DNA from: Accumulibacter sp.
GTDB taxonomy: Bacteria; Pseudomonadota; Gammaproteobacteria; Burkholderiales; Rhodocyclaceae
Direction of reading: 5' to 3'
Length of the DNA stretch: 64,000 nucleotides
Assembly: GCF_036625195.1 (NCBI RefSeq)
Contig: NZ_JAZKUG010000001.1
Span: 372,001-436,000 of the forward strand
Made by a program: the position numbers and the translations under genes. The notes below the pieces were generated by a model that saw only the letters and a list, made by a program, of their open reading frames with translations, searched no databases and was not told the DNA's origin. Shown here piece by piece: positions 8,219 through 16,503 of this stretch (positions are counted from its first letter, which is position 1; each line of letters begins with the position of its first letter).

Positions 8219-8977
8219 ATGAAGAGCTTCGGGGCGATCATCATCGGCGACGAGATCCTGTCGGGAAAGCGCGTCGACCGGCACTTTGCGCGGATGGCCG
8301 AGCTGCTGGCGGCCCGCGGGCTGCGTCTGTCGTGGGTCGAGTACCTCGGTGACGAGCGCGCGCGCATCGCCGCCAGCCTGCGCCGCAGCCTGGCTGCCGG
8401 CGACATCGTCTTCAGCTTCGGTGGCATCGGCAACACGCCCGACGACCACACGCGGCAGGCGGCAGCGGCGGCCCTCGACGTCGAACTGGTGCTGCATCCC
8501 GATGCCGAGCGCGAGATCCGCGCCCGCTTCGGCGCCGACATCACCGATGTCCGCCTGCTGCTCGGCACCTTCCCGCGCGGCGTCGACATCGTTCCCAACC
8601 CGTTCAACCGCATCCCCGGCTTTCGCGTGCGCGACCATTACTTCCTGCCGGGTTTTCCGCAGATGGCGCACCCGATGGCGGAATGGGCGCTCGATACCTT
8701 CTACGCCGATCTCTTCCGGCACCAGGAGACGGTGGACAAGGCTTTCCTGCTCACCGGCAGCAACGCCTACGAGAGCGCGCTGCTCGACCTGATGGAGCGG
8801 ATCGTCGCCGACTTCCCGCGCCTGCGGCTGTTCAGCCTGCCGTCGATGGCCGAGGATGGACAACGCCGCTATCTCGAACTCGGCGTCGAGGGCGAGCCGG
8901 AACTGGTCGAACAGGCGATGACGGCGATTCGGCAGGAAATCGAGCGGCGCGGCATCAACTGGCAGTGGCGACCCTGA
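8219..8977 (+). CDS. CinA/MoaB-type molybdopterin-binding-domain protein
   Basis: A 252-residue cytosolic protein with one MoCF-biosynthesis (MogA/MoaB-like) fold, as in the N-terminal half of CinA. Visible motifs are IIIGDEILSGKR near the N-terminus, FSFGGIGNTPDDHTR (the GGxGxTxDD loop that binds molybdopterin-like ligands) around residues 66-80, and LPGFPQMAHPM. It lacks the C-terminal nicotinamide-nucleotide amidase domain of full CinA. The substrate is not known for stand-alone proteins of this type. GGGAGAAAGG precedes the ATG. It follows hrpA by 26 bases on the same strand. Confidence 0.88.
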   Translation: MKSFGAIIIGDEILSGKRVDRHFARMAELLAARGLRLSWVEYLGDERARIAASLRRSLAAGDIVFSFGGIGNTPDDHTRQAAAAALDVELVLHPDAEREIRARFGADITDVRLLLGTFPRGVDIVPNPFNRIPGFRVRDHYFLPGFPQMAHPMAEWALDTFYADLFRHQETVDKAFLLTGSNAYESALLDLMERIVADFPRLRLFSLPSMAEDGQRRYLELGVEGEPELVEQAMTAIRQEIERRGINWQWRP

Positions 8978-8990
8978 CCGGGCCGCACTG

Positions 8991-9020
8991 AAAGAAAAAC
9001 CCCGGCCGTGGCCGGGGTCT
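8991..9020 (-). terminator. Rho-independent terminator of the phasin gene
   Basis: CCCCGGCC-GT-GGCCGGGG (9000-9017) forms a perfect 8-bp GC stem with a 2-nt gap. On the minus strand it is followed by TTTTTCTTT. It therefore terminates leftward transcription from the phasin gene and may also help separate it from the CinA-like gene reading rightward. Confidence 0.85.
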
Positions 9021-9053
9021 GCTGGCGGGGAGTGCGGGCTCCCCGGCGACAGC

Positions 9054-9602
9054 CTACTTCTTCGGCACGAGGGCAGCCGCGGCCTGGGCGGTGGCGCTGT
9101 TCGCCGCCTTGACGTTGGTGTCGACGATGTCGGTCATCTGCTTCGCCATCTGCGAGATGTTCTCGAAGGCGGTGGTGGTGACGTTGACCATCTGCTTCAT
9201 CGCTGAGCCGAAGACATCGCCGGCAACCGGTGAGCTCAGCCCGGTCTTTTCGATCAGGCCGGTCGCGTTGTGGCGGACGTTGTTGTACTGCTCTTCCATG
9301 ACCGAGGTGATCTCGCGCTGCATGTTGGCCGACAGGTCATAGAGGTTGCGCGCATACTCCATCAGCTTGTCGACGTTCGGGCGGGCGATCGAACCGGCGA
9401 TCTCGCCGAGCTGCTGCGGATCCTTGACGCCGAGGAGCTGCTGCGCGCCGTTGGCGCTGCTGTTGAAGAGCTCGCGGCTGGCGGCGAGGTTGAGGGCGGA
9501 AAGCTGCTCGAGGCCCTGAAAAGCGGTGCGGACCAGCGTCATCATGACCTGTGCGTTGGCTTTCTGGCTCTCGGCGAGTTTTTCCAGATCGATAGTGCTC
9601 AT
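9054..9602 (-). CDS. Phasin family protein (PHA granule-associated), copy 1
   Basis: A 182-residue alanine- and glutamine-rich, almost wholly helical protein without signal peptide or membrane segment. It matches the phasin family that coats polyhydroxyalkanoate granules and controls their number and surface. The typical start is visible as MSTIDLEKLAESQKANAQ, followed by the helical phasin core (LIEKTGLSSPVAGDVFGS mid-protein) and an Ala-rich tail ending AAALVPKK. The ATG follows GGAGGT at ideal spacing, so the longer frame to 9752 is not used. It is second in a two-phasin cluster transcribed leftward. A strong terminator lies just downstream. Confidence 0.9.
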   Translation of the reverse strand: MSTIDLEKLAESQKANAQVMMTLVRTAFQGLEQLSALNLAASRELFNSSANGAQQLLGVKDPQQLGEIAGSIARPNVDKLMEYARNLYDLSANMQREITSVMEEQYNNVRHNATGLIEKTGLSSPVAGDVFGSAMKQMVNVTTTAFENISQMAKQMTDIVDTNVKAANSATAQAAAALVPKK

Positions 9603-9718
9603 TGATACCTCCGTGGTGGTAAGGCTGCAGTGGGCGTGCGGCAGGAGAGGCACGCCGGAAAGTTCGTGGTGGCGGATCAGGCCGGGCATGAGCGCCAGTT
9701 GCGGGAGGCCAGCGAAGA

Positions 9719-9742
9719 GACCCCCGGACGATCCCGAGGGTC
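9719..9742 (-). terminator. Possible terminator between the two phasin genes
   Basis: On the minus strand GACCCTCGG-GATCGT-CCGGGGGTC forms a hairpin with one mismatch, followed by a short T-containing stretch (TCTTCG). The weak T tract suggests partial termination, which would set different levels of the two phasins. Confidence 0.45.
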
Positions 9743-9797
9743 CTTCGCTCACCGTTCAGTCACAACGTGCGGGCCCGTGAGCCGTGTTCGCCGAGTC

Positions 9798-10349
9798 CTA
9801 CTTCTTCGTCGCCGCGGCGGTGGCGCCAACCGCCTTGACGGTCGCGTTGGTCGCGGCAGCGACATTGGCTTCGGCGATGTCGGCGACCTGCTTGGCAGCC
9901 TTGTTCATGCTGTCGAAGGCCGAGGTGGCGGCGGCGACGGCCGACTTGACGGCATTGACCGCGACTTCGGAGCCGGGAGGCGAGTTCTTGGTGGCCTTCT
10001 CGAGCAGCGCGAGCATCTGCTTCTGGAAGTCGTTGAACTGTGCTTCGAGCAGCTTGCTGATCTCTTCCTTCGACTGCGCCGAGATTTCATAGACGCTGCG
10101 CGTGTAGGCGACGGCCTTTTCCAGGCCGGGCTGGGCCAGCGATGCCTGCAGGGCGAAGAACTCCTGGGCGTCCTTGGCACCGAGCATGGCCTTGGCATTG
10201 GCAACGCCATCCTCGAGCATCGAGCGGGCGGTGTTCAGGTTGAGCGCGGCGATCCGCTCGGCACTGGCCAGCGCGGTGTTGGCAAGGGTCAGCATCGCAT
10301 CAACGGAAGCCTTGTTGGCGGCGGCGAATTGTTCGGGGGTATTGAACAT
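9798..10349 (-). CDS. Phasin family protein (PHA granule-associated), copy 2
   Basis: A 183-residue helical protein of the phasin family, first gene of the leftward phasin pair. The start MFNTPEQFAAANKASVDAM is typical of betaproteobacterial PhaP-type phasins. The tail is Ala/Thr-rich and ends AVGATAAATKK, much like the neighbour. The ATG at 10347-10349 has GAGGAG eight bases upstream, so the 11-residue longer frame is not favoured. It lies about 110 bases downstream of a near-consensus promoter. Two phasins in a row probably arose by duplication followed by divergence, with most similarity at the N-terminal helix and the tail. Confidence 0.9.
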   Translation of the reverse strand: MFNTPEQFAAANKASVDAMLTLANTALASAERIAALNLNTARSMLEDGVANAKAMLGAKDAQEFFALQASLAQPGLEKAVAYTRSVYEISAQSKEEISKLLEAQFNDFQKQMLALLEKATKNSPPGSEVAVNAVKSAVAAATSAFDSMNKAAKQVADIAEANVAAATNATVKAVGATAAATKK

Positions 10350-10460
10350 GGCGATCTCCTCAAGAAAGTGTGGGTACAACACAACATGTGCAATGATCCA
10401 GGCACCTACCGCTTGGCTTCACAGCCTCCCGGTGTTTTGCTGCACTGCACCATGGGTCGC

Positions 10461-10488
10461 ATTATAGAGCTCGTTCGCCGCTTGTCAA
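10461..10488 (-). promoter_or_regulatory. Near-perfect sigma70 promoter of the phasin genes
   Basis: On the minus strand TTGACA (10483-10488) and TATAAT (10461-10466) are both consensus, separated by 16 bases. The expected start is about 100 bases before the phasin ATG. A TGCA-rich segment directly downstream (GTGCAGTGCAGCA) could be an operator for a PhaR-type regulator, but that is inference. Confidence 0.85.
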
Positions 10489-10694
10489 CAGTTTTTTGTT
10501 GCAACGCACCAATTTCTATTACCCGGATTTCATTGTGATTATTCATCCAGAAGCGCAATCGGTCCGGGACAGGAAAAATGCTGCCCCGCGGCACGACGGG
10601 ACAAGCCGGAAGCTGTGGAGAGGGAACGGGCAGCCTGCCGGCGCGACTCGCGACCGCAGGCGCGGCGCGGCGCGGCGAAGGTCTTTGCAGCAGT
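10489..10694. other. Intergenic region between lptA and the phasin promoter
   Basis: About 200 bases with no supported gene, within a 345-base gene-free stretch (10350-10694). The half nearest the promoter is AT-rich for this genome and could hold upstream promoter or regulator-binding sequence (TTGCAACGCACCAA). The half nearest lptA is GC-rich with no convincing hairpin plus T tract. lptB and rpoN, which usually follow lptA in related bacteria, are absent here. Confidence 0.6.
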
Positions 10695-11303
10695 TCAGTC
10701 GGTGCGCGGCGCGACCCTGGCCGACGGTTTGAGATTCAGGGGCTCCTTCTTCGTCTCGGCAGCGCCGTCGCCCTTGGCCTTCGGCTGGATGATCGCCCGC
10801 ACGCGCGCCTGTCCCTCGCCAGTGGCGTTCTTCGTCGTGCCACCAGCGGTGGTCACGAGGAATTTCTCGTTGATCGCGTCATAGGAAATGTAACGCCCCC
10901 GCACCTCGTCCTGGCCGCTGCGCACCCAGGCGCGATTGAAGAACTGCGTCGTGTCGCTGCGCGCGTCGTATTCGATCCGCTCGGCCTCGCCTTCGACATA
11001 CTCGTCCACGCCGTCCCGCTTCTGCCTGAAGCGCGCGAGGCCATTCGCACCGCCGGTGGCAACGGCCTTCTGGAAACCATCGGCATCCTGCGTGACGACC
11101 AGGCGTGCGGTCCGCAACTCGGTCGTTCCCTGGATCAGTACCGCATTGCCCTCCAGGGTCTGCACCTTGTTCAGATCGTCGAGGCTGAGGCGGTCCGCTT
11201 CAAGATGGATCGGCTTCTCGCGGTCGGCCCGTTCGGCTTGCACCGGCAGGCAAAGGGCAAGCAGTACGCCGCTCAGGCAGCTGCTGCAAATCATCCTGTT
11301 CAT
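10695..11303 (-). CDS. lptA: Lipopolysaccharide transport periplasmic protein LptA
   Basis: Periplasmic bridge protein of the Lpt machine that passes lipopolysaccharide from LptC to LptD. It is 202 residues with an N-terminal signal peptide (about 1-23, ending LPVQA), then the OstA/LptA beta-jellyroll (KPIHLEADRLSLDDLNKV, LEGNAVLIQGTTELRTA, VEGEAERIEYDARSDTTQF). The C-terminus is a charged Pro/Lys tail. Its ATG overlaps the lptC stop by four bases, so it is translationally coupled. It is last in the lipopolysaccharide operon kdsD-kdsC-lptC-lptA; the lptB gene that usually follows is not here. Confidence 0.95.
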   Translation of the reverse strand: MNRMICSSCLSGVLLALCLPVQAERADREKPIHLEADRLSLDDLNKVQTLEGNAVLIQGTTELRTARLVVTQDADGFQKAVATGGANGLARFRQKRDGVDEYVEGEAERIEYDARSDTTQFFNRAWVRSGQDEVRGRYISYDAINEKFLVTTAGGTTKNATGEGQARVRAIIQPKAKGDGAAETKKEPLNLKPSARVAPRTD

Positions 11304-11899
11304 GTCTTCGGTTTCTTCTTCCTGGCGAATGGACTCTCGATCTCGCCGCGCACGTCGGATTCGAGAACGTAGGTCTGCAGGGCGTGGTCCACCCGCATGC
11401 CGACCCCCTGCACCCAGGACGGCCCCTGGGTGATCAGCACCTTGCTGCTGGTGAAGGCGCGCTTCTCATCGGTCAGCACGGTGAGTTCGGGCATCTCGGC
11501 GAGCAGTGCAGCCTGCCGGCCGCTGGCGGCGCGGCGGATCTCGACCCGTCCGCCGAGATCGACCTTCTTCGCCTGTGCCGTGGCCCGCCCTTCGTCGGCG
11601 CGGATGGTGACGGTCGGCTTCGCGGGCGAAACGAAGGCCAGTCTTGGCTGTGTGAATTCGCTCGTCTCGTCGTCCGGGTAGTGCCGTACTTCCACCGCCT
11701 CGATCGTGTAGAGCAGCACGCCGGCAGCGTCGAGCCGCTGCCCGCGGACGTCGTTGAGAATGGCATCCGGGTCGTGACGGTTGCGGCCGTCGCGTGTCGC
11801 GTCAGGCAACTCGGTCGCGTAGCGCAACCAGGCGCTCAGCGCCACCAGCACCAGCATGATGCTCAGCGGCAGGACCGCGCTGCTCCACTTCTTGATCAC
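11300..11899 (-). CDS. lptC: LPS export ABC transporter periplasmic protein LptC
   Basis: Inner-membrane protein of 199 residues. A single N-terminal membrane segment (about 8-26, AVLPLSIMLVLVALSAWL) anchors a periplasmic jellyroll that accepts lipopolysaccharide from LptBFG and hands it to LptA. Family signatures include the block with RHYPDDETSEFTQPRL and VEIRRAASG, with VLTDEKRAFTS near the end. It overlaps kdsC upstream and lptA downstream by four bases each, a tight coupling consistent with co-assembly of the Lpt bridge. Confidence 0.93.
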   Translation of the reverse strand: MIKKWSSAVLPLSIMLVLVALSAWLRYATELPDATRDGRNRHDPDAILNDVRGQRLDAAGVLLYTIEAVEVRHYPDDETSEFTQPRLAFVSPAKPTVTIRADEGRATAQAKKVDLGGRVEIRRAASGRQAALLAEMPELTVLTDEKRAFTSSKVLITQGPSWVQGVGMRVDHALQTYVLESDVRGEIESPFARKKKPKT

Positions 11900-12441
11900 C
11901 GGTCCGCCGCCAGGTACGGGGCAAGGAGTTCCTGCAAACGGCCCTGCGCCGCGAGGATGAACTCGCAGGCCTCGCGCACCGCGCCGCGGCCGCCACGCCG
12001 CCCGGTGATCAGCCAGGCATGCTCGCGCACCAGCGGATGCGCATCCTGCGGTGTCGCCGAAAAGCCGCAGGCGCGCATGAGCGGCAGGTCGGGCAGATCG
12101 TCGCCCATGTAGCCCGCCTCGTCGCGCTCGAGCCCCAACTCGGCGAGCAGTCGCTGCATCTGCGCGAGCTTGTCGTCGACCCCCTGGTGGAGATGCACGA
12201 TACCCAGGTTCTGCGCCCGCAACTCGACACAGCGGGCACGCCTGCCGGTGATGATCGCCACGGTGATGCCGGCCTCGGCGAGCAGCTTCAGACCGAAACC
12301 GTCAAGGGTGTTGAAAGCCTTGATCTCGACTCCGTCATCGGCAAAATACAGCGAGCCATCGCTGAGCACGCCATCGACGTCGAAAGCCATCAGTCGCAGG
12401 CGGCGTGCACGCGCCGTCGCCTCGTTGTGCGTTTCATCCAT
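11896..12441 (-). CDS. kdsC: 3-deoxy-D-manno-octulosonate 8-phosphate phosphatase KdsC
   Basis: HAD-superfamily phosphatase of 181 residues that removes phosphate from KDO-8-phosphate in the cytoplasm, giving KDO for lipid A core. Motif I is FDVDGVLSDGSLYF (nucleophile and acid Asp), motif II is within VAIITGRRARC, and motif III/IV is YMGDDLPDLPLM. The lack of a large cap domain and the length fit tetrameric KdsC. The ATG shares one base with the kdsD stop (TGATG), so the two KDO-pathway genes are coupled. Confidence 0.95.
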   Translation of the reverse strand: MDETHNEATARARRLRLMAFDVDGVLSDGSLYFADDGVEIKAFNTLDGFGLKLLAEAGITVAIITGRRARCVELRAQNLGIVHLHQGVDDKLAQMQRLLAELGLERDEAGYMGDDLPDLPLMRACGFSATPQDAHPLVREHAWLITGRRGGRGAVREACEFILAAQGRLQELLAPYLAADR

Positions 12442-13424
12442 CAGATCACCTTGGCCCGAAAGAGATCGTGCATGTTGAGCGCCCCGATCAGCATGCCGCT
12501 CGCGTCGACGACCGGCAACTGGTTGATCTTGTGCTCTTCCATCATCGCCACGGCTTCGACGGCGAGGCGATCGGCGGCGATCGAGCGCGGATTGCGCCCC
12601 ATGATGTCGGCCGCCGACAGCGTCCGCAGGTCGAGGCTGCGCGCGAAGGCCCGCCGCAGATCGCCATCGGTGACGATACCGATCACTCGCCGCAATGGAT
12701 CGACGACGGCGGTCATGCCGATGCCACCACGGGTGATCTCGAGAATCGCGTCGTGCAGGCTGGTTTCCGGCGACACCTCGGGCAGATCCGGGCCGCTGTG
12801 CATGACATCGCGCACGTGCGTCAGCAAGCGCCGGCCGAGCGATCCGCCGGGATGCGAGCGGGCAAAGTCTTCGGCGCCAAAGCCACGCGAGTCGAGCAGC
12901 GCCACCGCCAGCGCATCACCGAGCGCCAGCGCGGCCGTCGTGCTGGCGGTCGGCGCCAGGTTGAGCGGGCAAGCCTCCTGCGCCACCGCGGCATCGAGGT
13001 GTACGTCCGCCTCGACGGCCAGCGACGACTGTGGACTGCCGGTCATGCTGATCAGCCTCGCGCCCTGCCGCTTGATGATCGGCACGATGGTCAGCAGTTC
13101 GGCGCTTTCCCCCGAATTGGAGATGGCGATCAGCACGTCGTCGCGGGTGATCATCCCGAGATCGCCATGACTGGCCTCGGCGGGATGGACGAAATAGGCC
13201 GGGGTGCCGGTGCTGGCGAAGGTCGAGGCGATCTTGCGCCCGACATGCCCGGACTTGCCCATGCCACTGACGATGACCCGGCCCGGACAGTTGAGGATCA
13301 GCCACAGCGCCTGCAGGAACTCGTCGCCGATGCGCGCGGCCAGCCCCAGTACTGCGTCGGCTTCGATTCGCATCACCTGCCGGGCCAAGTCGAGCGCGTT
13401 CGCGGATGGCCGTGTTTGGCTCAT
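12441..13424 (-). CDS. kdsD: D-arabinose 5-phosphate isomerase KdsD/KpsF
   Basis: Enzyme of 327 residues converting ribulose 5-phosphate to arabinose 5-phosphate, the first committed step to KDO. The N-terminal SIS sugar-isomerase domain (about 40-175) shows GRVIVSGMGKSGHVGRK, the HPAEASHGDLGM block with catalytic His residues, and SNSGESAELL. Two CBS domains follow (about 205-325), typical of KpsF/KdsD. It heads the minus-strand KDO/LPS operon. A candidate -10 (TATACT, 13451-13456) lies about 27 bases upstream. It is divergent from the Kef-type antiporter gene. Confidence 0.96.
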   Translation of the reverse strand: MSQTRPSANALDLARQVMRIEADAVLGLAARIGDEFLQALWLILNCPGRVIVSGMGKSGHVGRKIASTFASTGTPAYFVHPAEASHGDLGMITRDDVLIAISNSGESAELLTIVPIIKRQGARLISMTGSPQSSLAVEADVHLDAAVAQEACPLNLAPTASTTAALALGDALAVALLDSRGFGAEDFARSHPGGSLGRRLLTHVRDVMHSGPDLPEVSPETSLHDAILEITRGGIGMTAVVDPLRRVIGIVTDGDLRRAFARSLDLRTLSAADIMGRNPRSIAADRLAVEAVAMMEEHKINQLPVVDASGMLIGALNMHDLFRAKVI

Positions 13425-13535
13425 GGGGTGGCTGCGGTTATCATGCCGCGAGTATAACAGAAGGGCATCGGCCGCTCACTGCGCTGCGGCCGCCGACCAC
13501 CGTCCCCCAGCTCGCGCCCAGAACCGTCCCGGAAA

Positions 13536-15503
13536 ATGGAAACGCTGCCCACGATTCTCATGCTGCTCGCCGCCTCGGTGGTCTCGGTGATCGCCTTTCG
13601 GGCGATCGAGCTGCCGCCAGTCCTGGGTTACCTGCTGGTCGGCGCGCTCATCGGCCCGCACGCTCTCGACCTCGTCGGCAGCTTCGCCGGCGCGCAGCAC
13701 CTGGCCGAGTTCGGCGTCGTCTTCCTGATGTTCTCGATCGGCCTCGAGTTCTCGCTGCCGAAGCTGCACGCGATGAAGCGCATCGTCTTCGGCCTCGGCC
13801 TGCTGCAGATCCTGCTGACGCTGGCGGCGGTCATCGCCATCGTCGTCGCCCTCGGACTGAGCTGGCAGGCCGGCGTCGCCCTCGGCGGTGCACTCGCCAT
13901 GTCGTCCACCGCCGTGCTGACGAAGTTGCTCGGCGAGCGCCTCGAACTCGACTCACCACACGGCCGCGAGGTCATGGGCGTGCTGCTGTTCCAGGACCTG
14001 GCGGTGGTGCCGCTGCTGATCCTGATCCCGTCGTTCTCCGAATCGGCCGAGCGGCTGGCGACGTTGATCGGCCTCGCCGCCCTCAAGGCAGCCGTCGTCC
14101 TGTCGCTCGTGCTGTTCCTCGGGCAGCGCCTGATGAACCGCTGGTTCTTCATCGTCGCCCGCAGCAAATCGGCCGAGCTGTTCATGCTCAACGTCCTGCT
14201 GGTGACGCTCGGCCTTGCCTGGCTGACCGAACTGGCAGGACTGTCGCTCGCCCTCGGCGCCTTCGTCGCCGGCATGCTGATCTCGGAGACGCAATACCGG
14301 CACCATGTCGAGGAAGACATCAAGCCGTTCCGCGATGTCCTGATGGGACTGTTCTTCATCACCATCGGCATGCTGCTCGACGCACCGCTGGTGCTGGCCA
14401 ACGCACCACTGGTACTGGGCGTGCTGGCGCTGCTCCTGGTGCTCAAGTTCACCCTGATCTGCGGGCTGTCGCGGCTGTTCGGAGCGACTCCCGGCAACGC
14501 CATGCGCACCGGCCTCTGGCTCTGCGCCGGTGGCGAGTTCGGCTTCGTCCTGCTGGCGCAGATCGGGCCGCTGCATCTGGTGCCGCCGCTGGCGCTGCAG
14601 TCGGTGCTGGCGGCGCTGGTCCTCTCGCTGCTGCTGGCACCGGTGCTGGTCGAGTACAGCAATCGCATCGTTCTGCGCTTCGCCGCCAGCGAGTGGCTGC
14701 TGCGCTCGATGCAGCTCACCAGCCTGGCGGCGCAGACGATGAACACCGAGCGGCATGCGGTGATCTGCGGCTACGGCCGCAGCGGCCAGCATCTGGCGCG
14801 CTTCATGGAGCAGGAGTCGGTCAGCTACGTCGCGCTCGAGCTCGACCCCGAACTGATCCGCGAAGCGGCGGCTGCCGGCGAGAACGTCATCTACGGCGAC
14901 GCGACGCGGCGTGAAACCCTGCTCGCCGCTGGCGTCACCCGCGCCAGCGTATTGATCATCGCCTTTGCCGACACGCGTGCCGCGACACGCGTCCTCGAGC
15001 AGGTGCGCAGCCTGGCGCCGCAACTGCCGGCGGTCGCGCGAACGCTCGACGAACGGGACATCGTCGCCCTGCGGCAGGCCGGCGCGGCCGAGGTCGTGCC
15101 GGAAACCCTGGAAGCCAGCATGGTGCTGGCGGCGCACGCGCTGCGCCACGTTGGAGTGCCGATGAGCGAGGTTTTCGAGCGCTTCCGGCAGACGCGTGCG
15201 GCCGGCTACCGGACGCTGCGCGGCTTCTTCCGCGGCGAGGACGAACTCGCGGCCGAAGGCGGCGGCAGCGACGAGCCACGCCTGCACTCGATCCTGCTCG
15301 CCGACGGCGCGCATGCCATCGGGCGCACGCTCGGCGAACTGGCTCTGCAGGCGCTTGGTGTCGAGGTGACGGCGGTACGTCGGCGCAACATCCGCGCCCT
15401 CGAACCGGCAGCCGAGACGCGCTTTCGCAGCGGCGATGTCGTCGTCCTGCTGGGTTCACCCGGCTCGCTGGCCGCGGCCGAGCAGCGGCTGCTGCTGGGC
15501 TGA
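13536..15503 (+). CDS. KefB/KefC-type monovalent cation:proton antiporter (CPA2)
   Basis: Inner-membrane antiporter of 655 residues. The N-terminal ~380 residues give a dozen hydrophobic helices with the CPA2 pattern (VLGYLLVGALIGPHAL near residue 28, ALAMSSTAVLTKLLGE, LLFQDLAVVPLL). An RCK N-terminal NAD-binding domain starts near residue 405 (VICGYGRSGQHLARF), and a C-terminal RCK/TrkA-C domain occupies the last ~80 residues. The layout fits ligand-gated potassium or proton efflux. It stands alone, divergent from kdsD, a common neighbour arrangement in betaproteobacteria. Ion specificity cannot be read from sequence. Confidence 0.92.
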   Translation: METLPTILMLLAASVVSVIAFRAIELPPVLGYLLVGALIGPHALDLVGSFAGAQHLAEFGVVFLMFSIGLEFSLPKLHAMKRIVFGLGLLQILLTLAAVIAIVVALGLSWQAGVALGGALAMSSTAVLTKLLGERLELDSPHGREVMGVLLFQDLAVVPLLILIPSFSESAERLATLIGLAALKAAVVLSLVLFLGQRLMNRWFFIVARSKSAELFMLNVLLVTLGLAWLTELAGLSLALGAFVAGMLISETQYRHHVEEDIKPFRDVLMGLFFITIGMLLDAPLVLANAPLVLGVLALLLVLKFTLICGLSRLFGATPGNAMRTGLWLCAGGEFGFVLLAQIGPLHLVPPLALQSVLAALVLSLLLAPVLVEYSNRIVLRFAASEWLLRSMQLTSLAAQTMNTERHAVICGYGRSGQHLARFMEQESVSYVALELDPELIREAAAAGENVIYGDATRRETLLAAGVTRASVLIIAFADTRAATRVLEQVRSLAPQLPAVARTLDERDIVALRQAGAAEVVPETLEASMVLAAHALRHVGVPMSEVFERFRQTRAAGYRTLRGFFRGEDELAAEGGGSDEPRLHSILLADGAHAIGRTLGELALQALGVEVTAVRRRNIRALEPAAETRFRSGDVVVLLGSPGSLAAAEQRLLLG

Positions 15504-15583
15504 AGCCGCGTCGCCGCCTGCCCCTCCGGGCGGCAGCGCGGCCGCCGCACGCTCAGGACGGCGCGATCACCAACACCGCTCGC

Positions 15584-16288
15584 TCAGTAGGCGGCGCAGA
15601 CGATGTACTGGTTGCCGTCGTTGATGGCGTTGGTGGCGATCGCGGCAGCACCGCGGGCTGAACCCGTCGGCACCGCCTGCACCGAACCGCCGGCGGTATT
15701 GCCGTCATCCATCGTCGTGTCGATCTGCCTGACGTAGCGCCCGAGGATACCGTCCGAGCAGACGAAGAACGAGCCGCGCATGCCGACGATGAAAGGTGCC
15801 AGACCGCCCGCCATCTCGATGCCGATCAAGCCGCCATCGGCGTTGCGCGGCCGATAGGCGGTGTTGGCAAGCAGCGTCGGGCCGGTCGTCAGGTTGGCCT
15901 GCCGCACATGCTGCCAGAAAAGCGAGCTTTCATCGGTCAGCACACCCGAGCCATCGGCGTTGCCCGCCTGCCACGAGCCGTCGATGCGGCCGTTGTTCTG
16001 CGCACACTGGTTGGCGGCGGCCGGCGTGCAGGCAGCAGCGATCAGGTTGCCGAAGGCGTCGTTCAGCTGGTTCTGGTTCTGGTCGCCAGGGAAGGCCTTG
16101 AAGCGGTCCTGGTAGGCATAGACCAGGCTCGAGACGCTGCGGAAATCGCCGATCATGTTCTTCACCTTGGCGCTGTTGATCAGTTCCTGACCCTTCAGCA
16201 CCCCGCCCAGCAGGAGCCCGATGATGACGAGTACAATGGCAATCTCGACCAGGGTGAAACCCGACTGCTGCTGCTTCATTTGGTTCAT
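15584..16288 (-). CDS. Type IV prepilin-like protein
   Basis: Secreted pilin-like protein of 234 residues with a class III prepilin signal: a short basic/polar leader MNQMKQQQSG, cleavage before FTLVE, then a hydrophobic helix (IAIVLVIIGLLLGGVL). A globular domain with a cysteine pair (ACTPAAANQC) follows, and another Cys lies near the C-terminus (IVCAAY). The start is set by GGAGG six bases before ATG 16288; the longer frame to 16567 has no leader logic. It is larger than a typical major pilin (about 150), so a minor pilin or pseudopilin is likely. It is divergent from the histidine kinase gene and more than 16 kb from the pilus operon. Confidence 0.88.
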   Translation of the reverse strand: MNQMKQQQSGFTLVEIAIVLVIIGLLLGGVLKGQELINSAKVKNMIGDFRSVSSLVYAYQDRFKAFPGDQNQNQLNDAFGNLIAAACTPAAANQCAQNNGRIDGSWQAGNADGSGVLTDESSLFWQHVRQANLTTGPTLLANTAYRPRNADGGLIGIEMAGGLAPFIVGMRGSFFVCSDGILGRYVRQIDTTMDDGNTAGGSVQAVPTGSARGAAAIATNAINDGNQYIVCAAY

Positions 16289-16503
16289 TTTTTCCTCCTG
16301 TCCATGTCCGGTGCCAGAGGTTACAAGCATTTTCCGTGCCAGCCATTTGAAGCCGATCTGGCGCCCGGGAAGCTGCAATCTGTCGGATTTTCGACACTCC
16401 TGTCGAGAGTCGGGCGGACAGGTGCTGCGCTCAGCCGGCAAGACCGGGTCGCCAGCCGCCACGACCAGCCGTGGCGGGTCAACGCGCCGCTGTGGAGCGA
16501 CGT

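Noticed and set aside
5040..8219. 1059-codon minus-strand open frame
   Set aside because: Antisense to hrpA; Leu/Arg/Gln-rich with no motif, a GC-rich shadow.
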